Assembly (NCBI GenBank): GCA_018824305.1
Contig: JAHJGM010000009.1
Coordinates: 62,001-126,000 of the forward strand
DNA length: 64,000 nucleotides
From: a bacterium
GTDB taxonomy: Bacteria; Campylobacterota; Campylobacteria; Campylobacterales; Sulfurimonadaceae
Reading direction: 5' to 3'
A model generated the notes under the pieces. That model saw only the letters and a list, made by a program, of their open reading frames with translations. It searched no databases and was not told where the DNA came from. A program made the translations under genes and the position numbers. This document shows positions 1 through 9,286 of this stretch, piece by piece (position 1 is the stretch's first letter; the number at the start of each line of letters is the position of its first letter).

Positions 1-756
1 CTCGCTTTTTGTTTTGACGGTACTGGGTATGGTGATGACGGTACATTATGGGGAGCAGAGGTGCTCATAGCCGATACCAAAGATTATGAAAGAGTCTCTT
101 ATCTGACTCCGTTTCGTTTACTTGGGGCTACAAAAGCCGTACGGGAGCCAAGACGTGTCGGCTTATCGCTTTTATTTGAGTGCTTTACATTAGAAGAGGT
201 ACTTGCGCTTGATAATGAGACGACAAGAAGCTTTATGCAAGAGGAGATAAAATCTCTACATGTAATGTGGCAAAAGGGATTAAACTCTCCGCTTACAAGT
301 TCTATGGGAAGGCTGTTTGACGCGGTGGCTTCACTTTCCGGCATAGCACAGATACTCGGATACGAAGGTGAAAGCGGACTGCTTATAGAGAGCGTCTCGC
401 AAAAGATAGATCTAAGTAAAAAGTTTAGTTATACACTAGAGGAAGATAAGATAGATATACGGGCTATGATAGCTCAGATAGTGCAGATGAAAGAATCGGC
501 TGAGATCTCGGCTATGTTTATCTCGACAATCGCAAATATTATCTTGGATATAGCAGATCAGTATCCTTCACTGCCAGTTGTTCTCAGCGGAGGCGTGTTT
601 CAAAACAAACTGCTTGTCGATATACTTGCAAAAGAGTTTAAAAATAAAAATATTAGATATTATATGCAGCAAGATACTCCTGTCAATGACGGCTCTATTG
701 CTCTTGGTCAGGCATATTATGCATTAAAACATTTATGGAGCAAAGATGAAAAATAA
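1..756 (+). CDS. hypF: Carbamoyltransferase HypF, C-terminal part (5' end outside window)
   Basis: Frame 1 is open from base 1 (LAFCFDGTGYGDDGTLWGAEVLIAD), matching the HypF DGTGYGxDGTxWGxE motif; C-term VVLSGGVFQNKLL...NDGSIALGQA. Confidence 0.93.
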   Translation, partial: LAFCFDGTGYGDDGTLWGAEVLIADTKDYERVSYLTPFRLLGATKAVREPRRVGLSLLFECFTLEEVLALDNETTRSFMQEEIKSLHVMWQKGLNSPLTSSMGRLFDAVASLSGIAQILGYEGESGLLIESVSQKIDLSKKFSYTLEEDKIDIRAMIAQIVQMKESAEISAMFISTIANIILDIADQYPSLPVVLSGGVFQNKLLVDILAKEFKNKNIRYYMQQDTPVNDGSIALGQAYYALKHLWSKDEK

Positions 757-1303
757 GATAGCGGTCATTGGATCGGGAAACGCTTTTTTTAAGGATGAGG
801 GTGTAGGGCTTTATGCTGTCAAGTATATAAAAGAGAACTATGATTTTACTCCTGCAATAGAGTTCGTAGATGGCGGGACACTCGGATTTTTACTGATGCC
901 GCTGCTTCAAGAGTATGAAGAGGTCATCATCGTAAACACAGGATCGGAAGATGACAAAGTAGCAGGAACGATAAGCATCAAAGATTGTGATGAGTTCCTT
1001 GATGGTACCTTGATCAAAAAAACAGCCAATGAGGTCGAGATAGCAGAGATGCTTCAGATATGTTCACTGACGGAAAACATGGCAAAGACTATTTTGATAA
1101 GCATAGCCCCTGAAGATATCATCTCTGTGGAAGTAGGGCTTACTACGACTTTGCAAGATGTCTGGGAAGATTATATAAAAGCGATACTTGAAACGATACA
1201 AAACTGCAAAATAGAAATATCTAAACGTGAATCTAGCGTATCTCTGGCAGATATACTGCACACATTCGCATACCCTAGTATCGAACATAACAGAGGATTT
1301 TAA
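746..1303 (+). CDS. Hydrogenase maturation endopeptidase-like protein (HyaD/HydD family), atypical active site
   Basis: GSGNAFFKDEGVGLYAVKY and FVDGGTLGFLLMPLL family motifs; overlaps the hypF end; expected Ni-ligand Asp and His positions are Asn. Confidence 0.8.
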   Translation: MKNKIAVIGSGNAFFKDEGVGLYAVKYIKENYDFTPAIEFVDGGTLGFLLMPLLQEYEEVIIVNTGSEDDKVAGTISIKDCDEFLDGTLIKKTANEVEIAEMLQICSLTENMAKTILISIAPEDIISVEVGLTTTLQDVWEDYIKAILETIQNCKIEISKRESSVSLADILHTFAYPSIEHNRGF

Positions 1304-1983
1304 AACTTCTCTTCAAAATACTGTTTTTGAAGCAGTTTTATCTGTATCTGGATGGGGTGATTGAATTTAAATTCCGCTTCTTTAAGATAAAGAGGGAAGT
1401 TTTCTGTAGATATACCCTTATAATTTAATATAAACTTTTCAAAATATTCCCAAAAACTGACAATTGTATTGAGATGTTTTGAGATCTTTATGATCTTGCT
1501 TTTTCTTTTGAATTTGGAAAACGCATCATTATAGACCTCTTGTAGATTATCATCTATAAATTGCTGTTTATACATTTGAAGTGTGGGCATGACCAAGGTG
1601 TATATATGGCTGCCATAGTCAAAAGTAAGGAAGTTATGTGCATCAAACACTGCCGATCTATCGTTGCGTTTACTCTGTTCCAGATAGAAATACTCCTCAT
1701 ATTCGCAAGGCTTTTCTCTTGTGCTTTCATACTCTTTTTCAGAGATCTTTGCACAAAGCAGTCTGAAAATATCATAATATCTGTGTATAGAGACATAGGA
1801 AAGGTTGAGTTGCTTCGAGGTTTGAAGAGCATTTTCGTTTTTGCAGAAATATTCGATAAGAGTCATCACTTTATTTATGCGGCGGGGGCTGTATTTTCTT
1901 CTACATGCCGAGCACTTCAACATGCCATCACCCAATCTATACAGTTTATGATCACAGTATATACATTCACTTAGCCATTGCAT
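1300..1983 (-). CDS. IS1595/ISXO2-like transposase-related protein with N-terminal zinc ribbon
   Basis: CIYCDHKLYRLGDGMLKCSACRRKYS zinc ribbon, then HTH-like region; C-term YLKEAEFKFNHP resembles the ISXO2-like E-F-x-F/Y-N-H end. Confidence 0.5.
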   Translation of the reverse strand: MQWLSECIYCDHKLYRLGDGMLKCSACRRKYSPRRINKVMTLIEYFCKNENALQTSKQLNLSYVSIHRYYDIFRLLCAKISEKEYESTREKPCEYEEYFYLEQSKRNDRSAVFDAHNFLTFDYGSHIYTLVMPTLQMYKQQFIDDNLQEVYNDAFSKFKRKSKIIKISKHLNTIVSFWEYFEKFILNYKGISTENFPLYLKEAEFKFNHPIQIQIKLLQKQYFEEKF

Positions 1984-2106
1984 AGGACATTTTACTCTAA
2001 TTATCGTAAATTTTATATTTTCATTAATAAACTATTAACATCGAATTTAAGTATCATTAATAGCGATAATCTATAATTTTACTATCCAAACTAAAAGGAG
2101 TTCGTC

Positions 2107-2619
2107 ATGAACAAAAAAGTTATATTGAGTATAGGTTCTGCAATCGTATTGGCTTCTACATTATTTGCGTATGATATGAGAGGTAATGATGATATGCCTC
2201 CTCGCGGCGGTCAAGGAATGCCGCAGCAGGGTATGAACCAAAGTATGAATCAAGGACAAAACGGTAACAGTAAGATGCGATTTGAACATCATCAAGACCG
2301 TTTCATGTCCACAGTGATGAGACTAAATCTCAGTGATGCGCAAAGAGATAAGATAAAAGCTATACTAGATGAAAATATGAAAAATATTCCTAATCCAAAT
2401 GATGCGTTTGGAGAGACAAGCTTCGATAAAGCGTTGTATGTGAAATTGTCTAAACAAAGAATGGACAATATGCTTGAAAAAAGAGCGGATATGATGGAAA
2501 ATATTTACAAAATTTTGGATGATTCTCAAAAAAAAGAGCTTAAAAAAATTCTTGATGAAAAGCCGATGATGAAGAAAAGGTTTTTTCAAAATCAAGACGA
2601 TGATTCCGGAGAGAGATAG
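2107..2619 (+). CDS. Spy/CpxP-like periplasmic protein
   Basis: Signal peptide; LNLSDAQRDKIKAILDE and Met/Gln-rich region. Confidence 0.55.
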   Translation: MNKKVILSIGSAIVLASTLFAYDMRGNDDMPPRGGQGMPQQGMNQSMNQGQNGNSKMRFEHHQDRFMSTVMRLNLSDAQRDKIKAILDENMKNIPNPNDAFGETSFDKALYVKLSKQRMDNMLEKRADMMENIYKILDDSQKKELKKILDEKPMMKKRFFQNQDDDSGER

Positions 2620-3104
2620 TGGATAAAATAGTAAATAGAGAGTTTGCTACATCCGTGACTGCACTTTTATTTGTGGTCATGGGGATTAGCGGAGTGATGA
2701 TGTTCTTTCACTTGAGTGACCGTTATGTCAAAGAGATGCATGAGATACTGGGGCTTGTTTTTGTCATAGGCGTATTTTTACATATATTTTTTAATTTTAA
2801 AAGCATGCAAAAGTATTTCAACAAAACTATTTTTAAAATTCTTTCGGCAATTGTCATTGTCGTCAGTATGCTCTTTGTTTTTAATGTCAAAGAGGGACAA
2901 GACCCCAAAAGAACTATTATCGAATCGGTCTTTAACGCATCTCTTCAAAACTATTCCACGGTTTTAGGTATGAGCATAGATGATGTAAAAGATAAGCTGG
3001 ACAAAAGAGGTTTTAAGGTAGATATAAAAGATACAATTCAAGAGATCTCTACTAAAAATCATATATCTCCGTTTGAAGTAGTTGATATAATTACCCAAAA
3101 ATGA
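2619..3104 (+). CDS. DUF4405-like membrane protein
   Basis: N-terminal TM helices with ALLFVVMGISGVMMFFH and LHIFFNFKSM. Confidence 0.5.
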   Translation: MDKIVNREFATSVTALLFVVMGISGVMMFFHLSDRYVKEMHEILGLVFVIGVFLHIFFNFKSMQKYFNKTIFKILSAIVIVVSMLFVFNVKEGQDPKRTIIESVFNASLQNYSTVLGMSIDDVKDKLDKRGFKVDIKDTIQEISTKNHISPFEVVDIITQK

Positions 3105-3126
3105 TATAACATAACACTAGAAACAG

Positions 3127-3837
3127 TTGAAAGACAAATCTAAAAAAAGAGTCAATATGATAAAAATCGCGATGATCGAAGATGATACTGAATTAGCAGA
3201 AGTGCTGACTCAATATTTGGCAAAGTTTTGTATAGAAGTCATCAATTTTGATGATCCGTTTATAGCTCTTAGTAACATTGCTCTCAATAACTATGATCTT
3301 ATTATCCTAGATTTGACGCTTCCCGGTCTTGATGGTCTGGAGGTGTGCAAAGAGCTGCTGACGAAACACAAGACACCGATCATCATATCAAGTGCAAGAA
3401 GTGACATTACAGATAAAGTAATAGCTCTTGAACTCGGAGCAGATGATTACCTGCCAAAACCCTATGATCCAAGAGAACTTGAAGTCAGGATAAAGGCGAT
3501 CTTGCGAAGATGTTCAAAAGAGCTGCAGCTGCTAAATCCTGATGTTAAAGATGAACTCTTTACTTTAGATGAAGAGAAACGAGAGATAAAACAAAACGGC
3601 AGGTACTTGAAACTGACACCCGCAGAGTATGAGATAATGTCCTTGATGTGCAAACGGAAGGGTTTTATCGTCTCAAGGTCCGAGATTTTGCAAAACTGCA
3701 GTTTCTTAAACAGTGATGAAGACAGCGGAAGTCTGGCTGTTATCATCAACAGAATTAGAACAAAGATAGAGATCGAAGCGAAAAACCCCAAATACCTGTT
3801 GACCATCAGAGGTTCAGGGTATAAGTTGGTAGAATGA
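3127..3837 (+). CDS. OmpR-family response regulator
   Basis: REC domain (DLIILDLTLPGLDG) plus winged-helix domain (NRIRTKIE...LLTIRGSGYKL). Confidence 0.92.
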   Translation: MKDKSKKRVNMIKIAMIEDDTELAEVLTQYLAKFCIEVINFDDPFIALSNIALNNYDLIILDLTLPGLDGLEVCKELLTKHKTPIIISSARSDITDKVIALELGADDYLPKPYDPRELEVRIKAILRRCSKELQLLNPDVKDELFTLDEEKREIKQNGRYLKLTPAEYEIMSLMCKRKGFIVSRSEILQNCSFLNSDEDSGSLAVIINRIRTKIEIEAKNPKYLLTIRGSGYKLVE

Positions 3838-5060
3838 ATAAAAGATCGATATTATTTACGATAAATTTGACATTTTTTATCGCTTTTTTACTCATAAGTG
3901 TCAGCTTTGGTCTGCTTTATAATATGAACCAGAAAAGAGAAGATTTCTTTATCCATAAACGGGGCATGGATATCTCCAGAATGTTTATGGATGAGCATAG
4001 ATTTTTCGGAATAAGTGAAAAGATGAAACAGGATGTCGAGCGATTTGATTTTTCATTTATCGACAATGAACAAAAGATCGATAAGATCTTGCATGACAAA
4101 AGTCTGAGACTAAGACATAGTGAGCGCAGAAACGTTTTTAATTTTGAGTATTTTGAACTCAATAACAGCTACTACATTTATATCTTTACCCCGAATGAAA
4201 GAGTGATATTAAAAGACAATATAGTAAAGAACAGAATAAACGGAGCTATTATCATCTATTCGGTTATAGTCGCTATCTTCGGTTTTCTTTATTTTTCGAT
4301 CATCAACAAGCTCAAACCGCTGAAAAATCTTAATAACCTGGTAAAAGATTTCGGCAATGAGGAGTTTGATATAAAGTACACGCCATCGGGAGAGGATGAG
4401 ATTTCAAAACTGATACGGGAATTTAATATCTCGGCAAAAAAGCTAAAAAGCATCAAAGAATCCAGAAATATCTTTATACGAAATATTATGCATGAGTTAA
4501 AAACGCCTATCACTAAAGGAAAGTTTTTAATTCATCTTCCAAATACGGAAGCAAATGCCGACAAGATGCAAAAAGTGTTTTACAGACTTGAAGCGCTGAT
4601 AAATGAGTTTGCCGCAATTGAAGAGTTGATATCTGTCAAAAAGGATATTGCAATGAAAGAGTATTATTTAGAGGATATCGTAGATAATGCGATAGATATC
4701 TTGATGTGCGATGAGAACGAAGTCATAAAATATTTTGAAAACCTGAAGTTGAACATCAATTTTGATATCTTCTCCATAGCGGTCAAAAACCTTTTGGACA
4801 ATGGGATAAAGTATTCCGATAACAGAAAAGTCGTCGTAAAAACCGAGGGAACGAATATTGTATTTGAAAACAGCGGAGAGAAGCTTGTCTACCCGCTAGA
4901 AAACTATTTTGAGCCTTTTTTTCGGGGTGATAACGTCAAGTCAAATCAAAGTTTCGGATTGGGTCTTTACATCGTAAAACATATTTTACAAGCACATGCT
5001 CTAATGCTGAAATATGAATATCAAGAGGGAGTCAGCAGATTTATTATCAGCAGAAATTAA
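3834..5060 (+). CDS. Sensor histidine kinase
   Basis: TM regions, HAMP, H-box NIMHELKTPITK, N-box and GLGLYIVKHI; ATGA overlap with upstream regulator. Confidence 0.92.
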   Translation: MNKRSILFTINLTFFIAFLLISVSFGLLYNMNQKREDFFIHKRGMDISRMFMDEHRFFGISEKMKQDVERFDFSFIDNEQKIDKILHDKSLRLRHSERRNVFNFEYFELNNSYYIYIFTPNERVILKDNIVKNRINGAIIIYSVIVAIFGFLYFSIINKLKPLKNLNNLVKDFGNEEFDIKYTPSGEDEISKLIREFNISAKKLKSIKESRNIFIRNIMHELKTPITKGKFLIHLPNTEANADKMQKVFYRLEALINEFAAIEELISVKKDIAMKEYYLEDIVDNAIDILMCDENEVIKYFENLKLNINFDIFSIAVKNLLDNGIKYSDNRKVVVKTEGTNIVFENSGEKLVYPLENYFEPFFRGDNVKSNQSFGLGLYIVKHILQAHALMLKYEYQEGVSRFIISRN

Positions 5061-5144
5061 TTTATTATTAAAGAATGCTGTCACTTTTTAATATTAAGTT
5101 GTATTTTTTACTAAATAATGTGTAATATTAATGAAATAAAAAAG

Positions 5145-5161
5145 GTGTATAATGCATACAC
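5145..5161. promoter_or_regulatory. Inverted repeat GTGTAT-AATGC-ATACAC overlapping a consensus -10 (TATAAT)
   Basis: 6-bp perfect arms; TATAAT at 5148-5153; 31 bp upstream of the ORF at 5193. Confidence 0.5.
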
Positions 5162-5192
5162 AGATATAAGTAATTTATATTAAAGGCTGCAT

Positions 5193-7610
5193 ATGAGAGT
5201 AGTGATCGTCGGTGGCGGTATCGCCGCAGTATATTTGGCAAATAATCTAAAAAAGCAAGATTCCGGTGTTGAAGTCACAATTGTCAGTGACGAGAAAAAC
5301 CCTCCCTATGACAGGATACATCTTTGCCGTCTTGTCGATGAATCCGAAGATATAGGCGGGATATCCCTCCCTCTTGACCCTACCGTAAGACTTGAACTGA
5401 ACCAAAAGATAAACAGGATAGATACAGAGGATAAAAGAGTGTTTTCCGACGATTCTATGTTCAGTTACGACAAGCTCATTATCGCGACAGGTTCTGTTCC
5501 CATCACCCTCTTTGACATAGAAAATATCGAAAATGCAGCGGTTTTTAGAAGTGCGGATGACTGCGACATCATCAAAGCCGGCGTATCCGGACGTGAGGTG
5601 GTCATAGTGGGAAGCGGTCCCATAGGACTCGAACTTTTAGAGACCCTAAACGAGATGCCCGGTATTGAAAAGATAACGCTACTTTCTCGCGGCACTCATC
5701 TTTACAACAGAGAACTTTCGATCGACTCAATAAAGACTATAGAAGAATGCTATACAAAAGCGGGAAAGATAAGAATATCTTATGAAGACGAGATAGTAGA
5801 AAAGAGGATCGTAAATAATGAGATAACGCTCTTAAAGACAAAAAAACATGAGATACAAAATCCGTTCTTGGTCTTTGGTGTCGGTATCAAACCAAATATT
5901 CAAAACTTTAAAGAGAGTCTGAAATGCAATAAAGGGATACTCACAAACCTTTACATGCAGAGTGAAGATGAAGATATCTATGCGGTTGGCGAGTGTGCCG
6001 AGGTCAAAGATATCAACTTTGTAGCAGGTCATGTAAAAGAGTGTACCATGCAGGCAGATTGCGCCATATCTCATATTTTAGGCAAAGATGCAAAAGAGTT
6101 TAAACTCGAAGCTAGTACCGATATGCTCAAAGTCGGCGAGTTCGATCTGGTCGATGTCTCTTCTCCAAAGTTCAGCTGCGGTTATGAAAAAGTAGTCATC
6201 GCCTCAAAAGATGTCAATAGAATAGATGAATATTTTATCAATGATGACAAACTGACTAAATTTATAGGTATTAACTCCAATGTGGATGTGGGATATATCG
6301 AGAGTCTGATAAACAGCGGCGACGAGGTAGATATAAATTATCTTTATCAAAACAGGCTTATCGGTGAGAGAGGAAGACTGATATGCAGTTGTGAGCATGT
6401 GTATCATCAAGATCTAGTCGATATAGTCGTAAGTAGCGGTATAGGTTCATTTTCTGAACTTGCACCGTTTTCTCAGGCTGGAAGAGTTTGTGGTAGATGT
6501 AAGATGATGGTCTCAAATATCATAAAAGAGTCCCAGCATCTCATCGATCCGAATATGCCGAGAAAAACTCCTGAAGATATACAAAGAGAAAAAGAGGTAG
6601 CAGAGGTTGCTAAGCGTATAGCAAAATTTAATACGCTTCATCCGAGAAACAATTTGACGACCGATAATCTAGAAGCTGCGATGGCATCTTTAGATATAGG
6701 AAAGCGCGAGGTCAATAGCTGGATATCTATGGTAACGGCGGATATGAAGCTTCATCCGAGCTTTGAAGAGGTCACTTTAGAAGGGGTTAAGACTCTCAAC
6801 AAAGTTCCTATTGTCTGGTTGGAACTTGCAGATTGCAGCGGAAACTCAGAAAGTTTTATCAAATCGGCCAATCCTGCTATCGAGGACCTTATTTTTGATT
6901 ATATATCACTTGATTACCATGAGCTGCTGATGAGTGCAAGCGGTGATCAAAGCGAGACCATTTTAGAAGATATCATCAAAAATCAAAAGGGTGAGTATGT
7001 CCTTATAGTAGAGGGTGCGATCCCGCTGGCGATGGATGGAAAATATCTTCGTATCGGTCCAAAAGGGGAGACGGGTATAGATCTTTTGAAAAAATGTGCA
7101 AAAGATGCGGCACTGATCATCGCCGTTGGAAGCTGTGCGTTTGACGGCGGAGTCGTTGCGGCTTCTCCAAATCCTACGGGTGCTGTAGGCGTAGCCGATG
7201 CGCTGGGGCGTAATGATGTCATTAACATCTCGGGATGTCCGACAAATCCGATAAACATCGTAGGAACACTGCTTTCATATATCATGTTTGAGGAACTGCC
7301 GGAACTTGATCAGTTTAATCGTCCTCTTTGGGCTTACGAGGGTCGTGTCCATGATAACTGTGAAAGACGCGGACACTATGAACTCGGCGAATTCGTCAAA
7401 GAATGGGGCGATATCGGTGCCAAAAAAGGGTGGTGTCTGTTTGAGATGGGATGTAAAGGTCCATATACAAACGTCAACTGTCCGACGATGAAGTTTAACG
7501 GCGGGACAAGCTGGCCTGTCCAAGCAGGACACGGTTGTATGGGATGTACGGAGAAGGGCTTTTTTGATAAGTTTGCAAATGAAAGAAAATATGTTGAGGA
7601 AGAAAACTGA
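5193..7610 (+). CDS. Fusion: NirB-like FAD/NAD(P)-binding oxidoreductase + BFD-like [2Fe-2S] domain + [NiFe]-hydrogenase small subunit
   Basis: VVIVGGGIAAVYLA and VVIVGSGPIGLELLE Rossmann motifs; CSCEH...GRVCGRC; then VPIVWLELADCSGNSE...VGSCAFDGG...SGCPTNP...GHGCMGC; no Tat signal and no C-terminal TM. Confidence 0.93.
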   Translation: MRVVIVGGGIAAVYLANNLKKQDSGVEVTIVSDEKNPPYDRIHLCRLVDESEDIGGISLPLDPTVRLELNQKINRIDTEDKRVFSDDSMFSYDKLIIATGSVPITLFDIENIENAAVFRSADDCDIIKAGVSGREVVIVGSGPIGLELLETLNEMPGIEKITLLSRGTHLYNRELSIDSIKTIEECYTKAGKIRISYEDEIVEKRIVNNEITLLKTKKHEIQNPFLVFGVGIKPNIQNFKESLKCNKGILTNLYMQSEDEDIYAVGECAEVKDINFVAGHVKECTMQADCAISHILGKDAKEFKLEASTDMLKVGEFDLVDVSSPKFSCGYEKVVIASKDVNRIDEYFINDDKLTKFIGINSNVDVGYIESLINSGDEVDINYLYQNRLIGERGRLICSCEHVYHQDLVDIVVSSGIGSFSELAPFSQAGRVCGRCKMMVSNIIKESQHLIDPNMPRKTPEDIQREKEVAEVAKRIAKFNTLHPRNNLTTDNLEAAMASLDIGKREVNSWISMVTADMKLHPSFEEVTLEGVKTLNKVPIVWLELADCSGNSESFIKSANPAIEDLIFDYISLDYHELLMSASGDQSETILEDIIKNQKGEYVLIVEGAIPLAMDGKYLRIGPKGETGIDLLKKCAKDAALIIAVGSCAFDGGVVAASPNPTGAVGVADALGRNDVINISGCPTNPINIVGTLLSYIMFEELPELDQFNRPLWAYEGRVHDNCERRGHYELGEFVKEWGDIGAKKGWCLFEMGCKGPYTNVNCPTMKFNGGTSWPVQAGHGCMGCTEKGFFDKFANERKYVEEEN

Positions 7611-9286
7611 TGAGCACGAAAAAAATTGTCATAGACCCGATAACAAGAATAGAAGGGCATTTACGAGCCGAAGTAGAAGTAGATGAAGATGGAGTCGTTC
7701 AAGAAGCGTATGTCAGCGGGCAGCTTTTTCGCGGGATAGAAGTCATATTAAAAGGCAGAGATCCTCGTGATGCAGGACTTTTAGCCGGCAGGATATGCGG
7801 TGTTTGTACAAATGTGCACTTTCGCGCTGCCATTACCTCCGTGGAAGACGCCTACAAGATAGAACCGCCAAAAAATGCCCAGATCATACGAGACCTGATT
7901 ACGATGGCGCTTTTTATCCAAGACCATGTGGTGCATTTTTATCATCTTCACTCTTTGGATTTTGTCGATGTGACAAGTGCGCTACAGGCAGATCCGAAGC
8001 TGACATCAAAGGAAGCCGATAAATACTCTGACCATCCATTTAGAAACTCCGACACGCACTATGAGGCGGTGCTAACAAAACTTCAAAACTTTGTCAAAGC
8101 GGGAAAACTCGGACCTTTTAACAATGGATACTGGGGACATAAAGATTATAGACTTAACCCTGAGCAAAATTTGATTCTTATCTCTCACTATTTGGAAGCT
8201 TTAGAGTTTCAAGCGACCATGGGCAAGGCTGTGGCGATATTTGGAGCCAAGTCTTCGCATCCTCAGACACAAGTCGTAGGCGGTGTCACAAGTGTTGCCG
8301 ATATGCTGAACCCCCAAAGGTTAAACGATTATCTGTTTGTGATAAAAGAGGCAAAAGAGTTTATCAACCGTGCGTATCTGCCGGATATGAAGATCATTGC
8401 TTCGGCTTACCGTGATGAGATGAAAGCGGGGCTCGGTCGAGCTAATGGCAATTTTTTATGTGTAGGCGGATATGAGTTTGAAGATGACCAAAGACTGTTT
8501 TGCAACGGAGTGATCTATGGACATGATTTTAGCAAGATAGAAGAGTTTGACGAGAGTCTCATAAGTGAAGAGATCGATCGCGCTTGGTACAGCGGAGAGG
8601 GCAGAGCAAATGAAGTCTGCTACACAGACCTCAATGAAGACGGAAGCCTCAAAACAGCGAAAAACGATGACAAATATTCATGGATAAAAGCTCCGAGATA
8701 CGACGGCAAGACGATGGAAACAGGACCGCTTGCAAGGATACTCATTAGCTATTCAAAAGATAATCAGCTTATAAAGTCTTTTGTGGATGAGTTTTTAAAT
8801 GAGACGGATTTGGAACTCATAGACCTCTCTTCCACCGTGGGTAGAAACTGTGCAAGAGCCATCGAGACGAACTATATCTGCGAATATATCTTTAAACTTG
8901 TCTCACGTTTAATCCAAAATATTAAGTATTACGATACGGAGACTTGGACGAAATATGACTTCAATTCACTAGAAAAAAGTGCAAAAGGAAGGGCGTTTTT
9001 TGAGGTGCCGCGCGGTGTCTTGTCCCACTTTGTTAATATAGAGAATGAGAAGATAGGAAACTATTCAGTCATAGCACCTACGACTTGGAACGCATCACCA
9101 AAGAACTTTGATGGCAAGCGTGGTGCTTATGAAGAGGCTTTGGTCGGGATCAAGATAGAAGACACCTCTAAACCGCTTGAAGTATTGAGAGTCTTGCACT
9201 CTTTTGACCCGTGTCTTGCATGTGCCGTACATGTGATCGATGCAAAGGGTAGAGAACTCAGTAGTTATAAGATAAAAACACTATGA
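7610..9286 (+). CDS. [NiFe]-hydrogenase large subunit (partner of the fused small subunit)
   Basis: RICGVC...; C-term DPCLACAVHVIDAKGRELSSYKIKTL with cleavable-type extension; ATG overlaps upstream stop. Confidence 0.95.
   Translation: MSTKKIVIDPITRIEGHLRAEVEVDEDGVVQEAYVSGQLFRGIEVILKGRDPRDAGLLAGRICGVCTNVHFRAAITSVEDAYKIEPPKNAQIIRDLITMALFIQDHVVHFYHLHSLDFVDVTSALQADPKLTSKEADKYSDHPFRNSDTHYEAVLTKLQNFVKAGKLGPFNNGYWGHKDYRLNPEQNLILISHYLEALEFQATMGKAVAIFGAKSSHPQTQVVGGVTSVADMLNPQRLNDYLFVIKEAKEFINRAYLPDMKIIASAYRDEMKAGLGRANGNFLCVGGYEFEDDQRLFCNGVIYGHDFSKIEEFDESLISEEIDRAWYSGEGRANEVCYTDLNEDGSLKTAKNDDKYSWIKAPRYDGKTMETGPLARILISYSKDNQLIKSFVDEFLNETDLELIDLSSTVGRNCARAIETNYICEYIFKLVSRLIQNIKYYDTETWTKYDFNSLEKSAKGRAFFEVPRGVLSHFVNIENEKIGNYSVIAPTTWNASPKNFDGKRGAYEEALVGIKIEDTSKPLEVLRVLHSFDPCLACAVHVIDAKGRELSSYKIKTL

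Noticed and set aside
1561-1974. 137-aa plus-strand ORF antisense to the transposase-like gene
   Set aside because: Opposite strand of a better-supported ORF with zinc-ribbon motif; no recognisable family and poor start context
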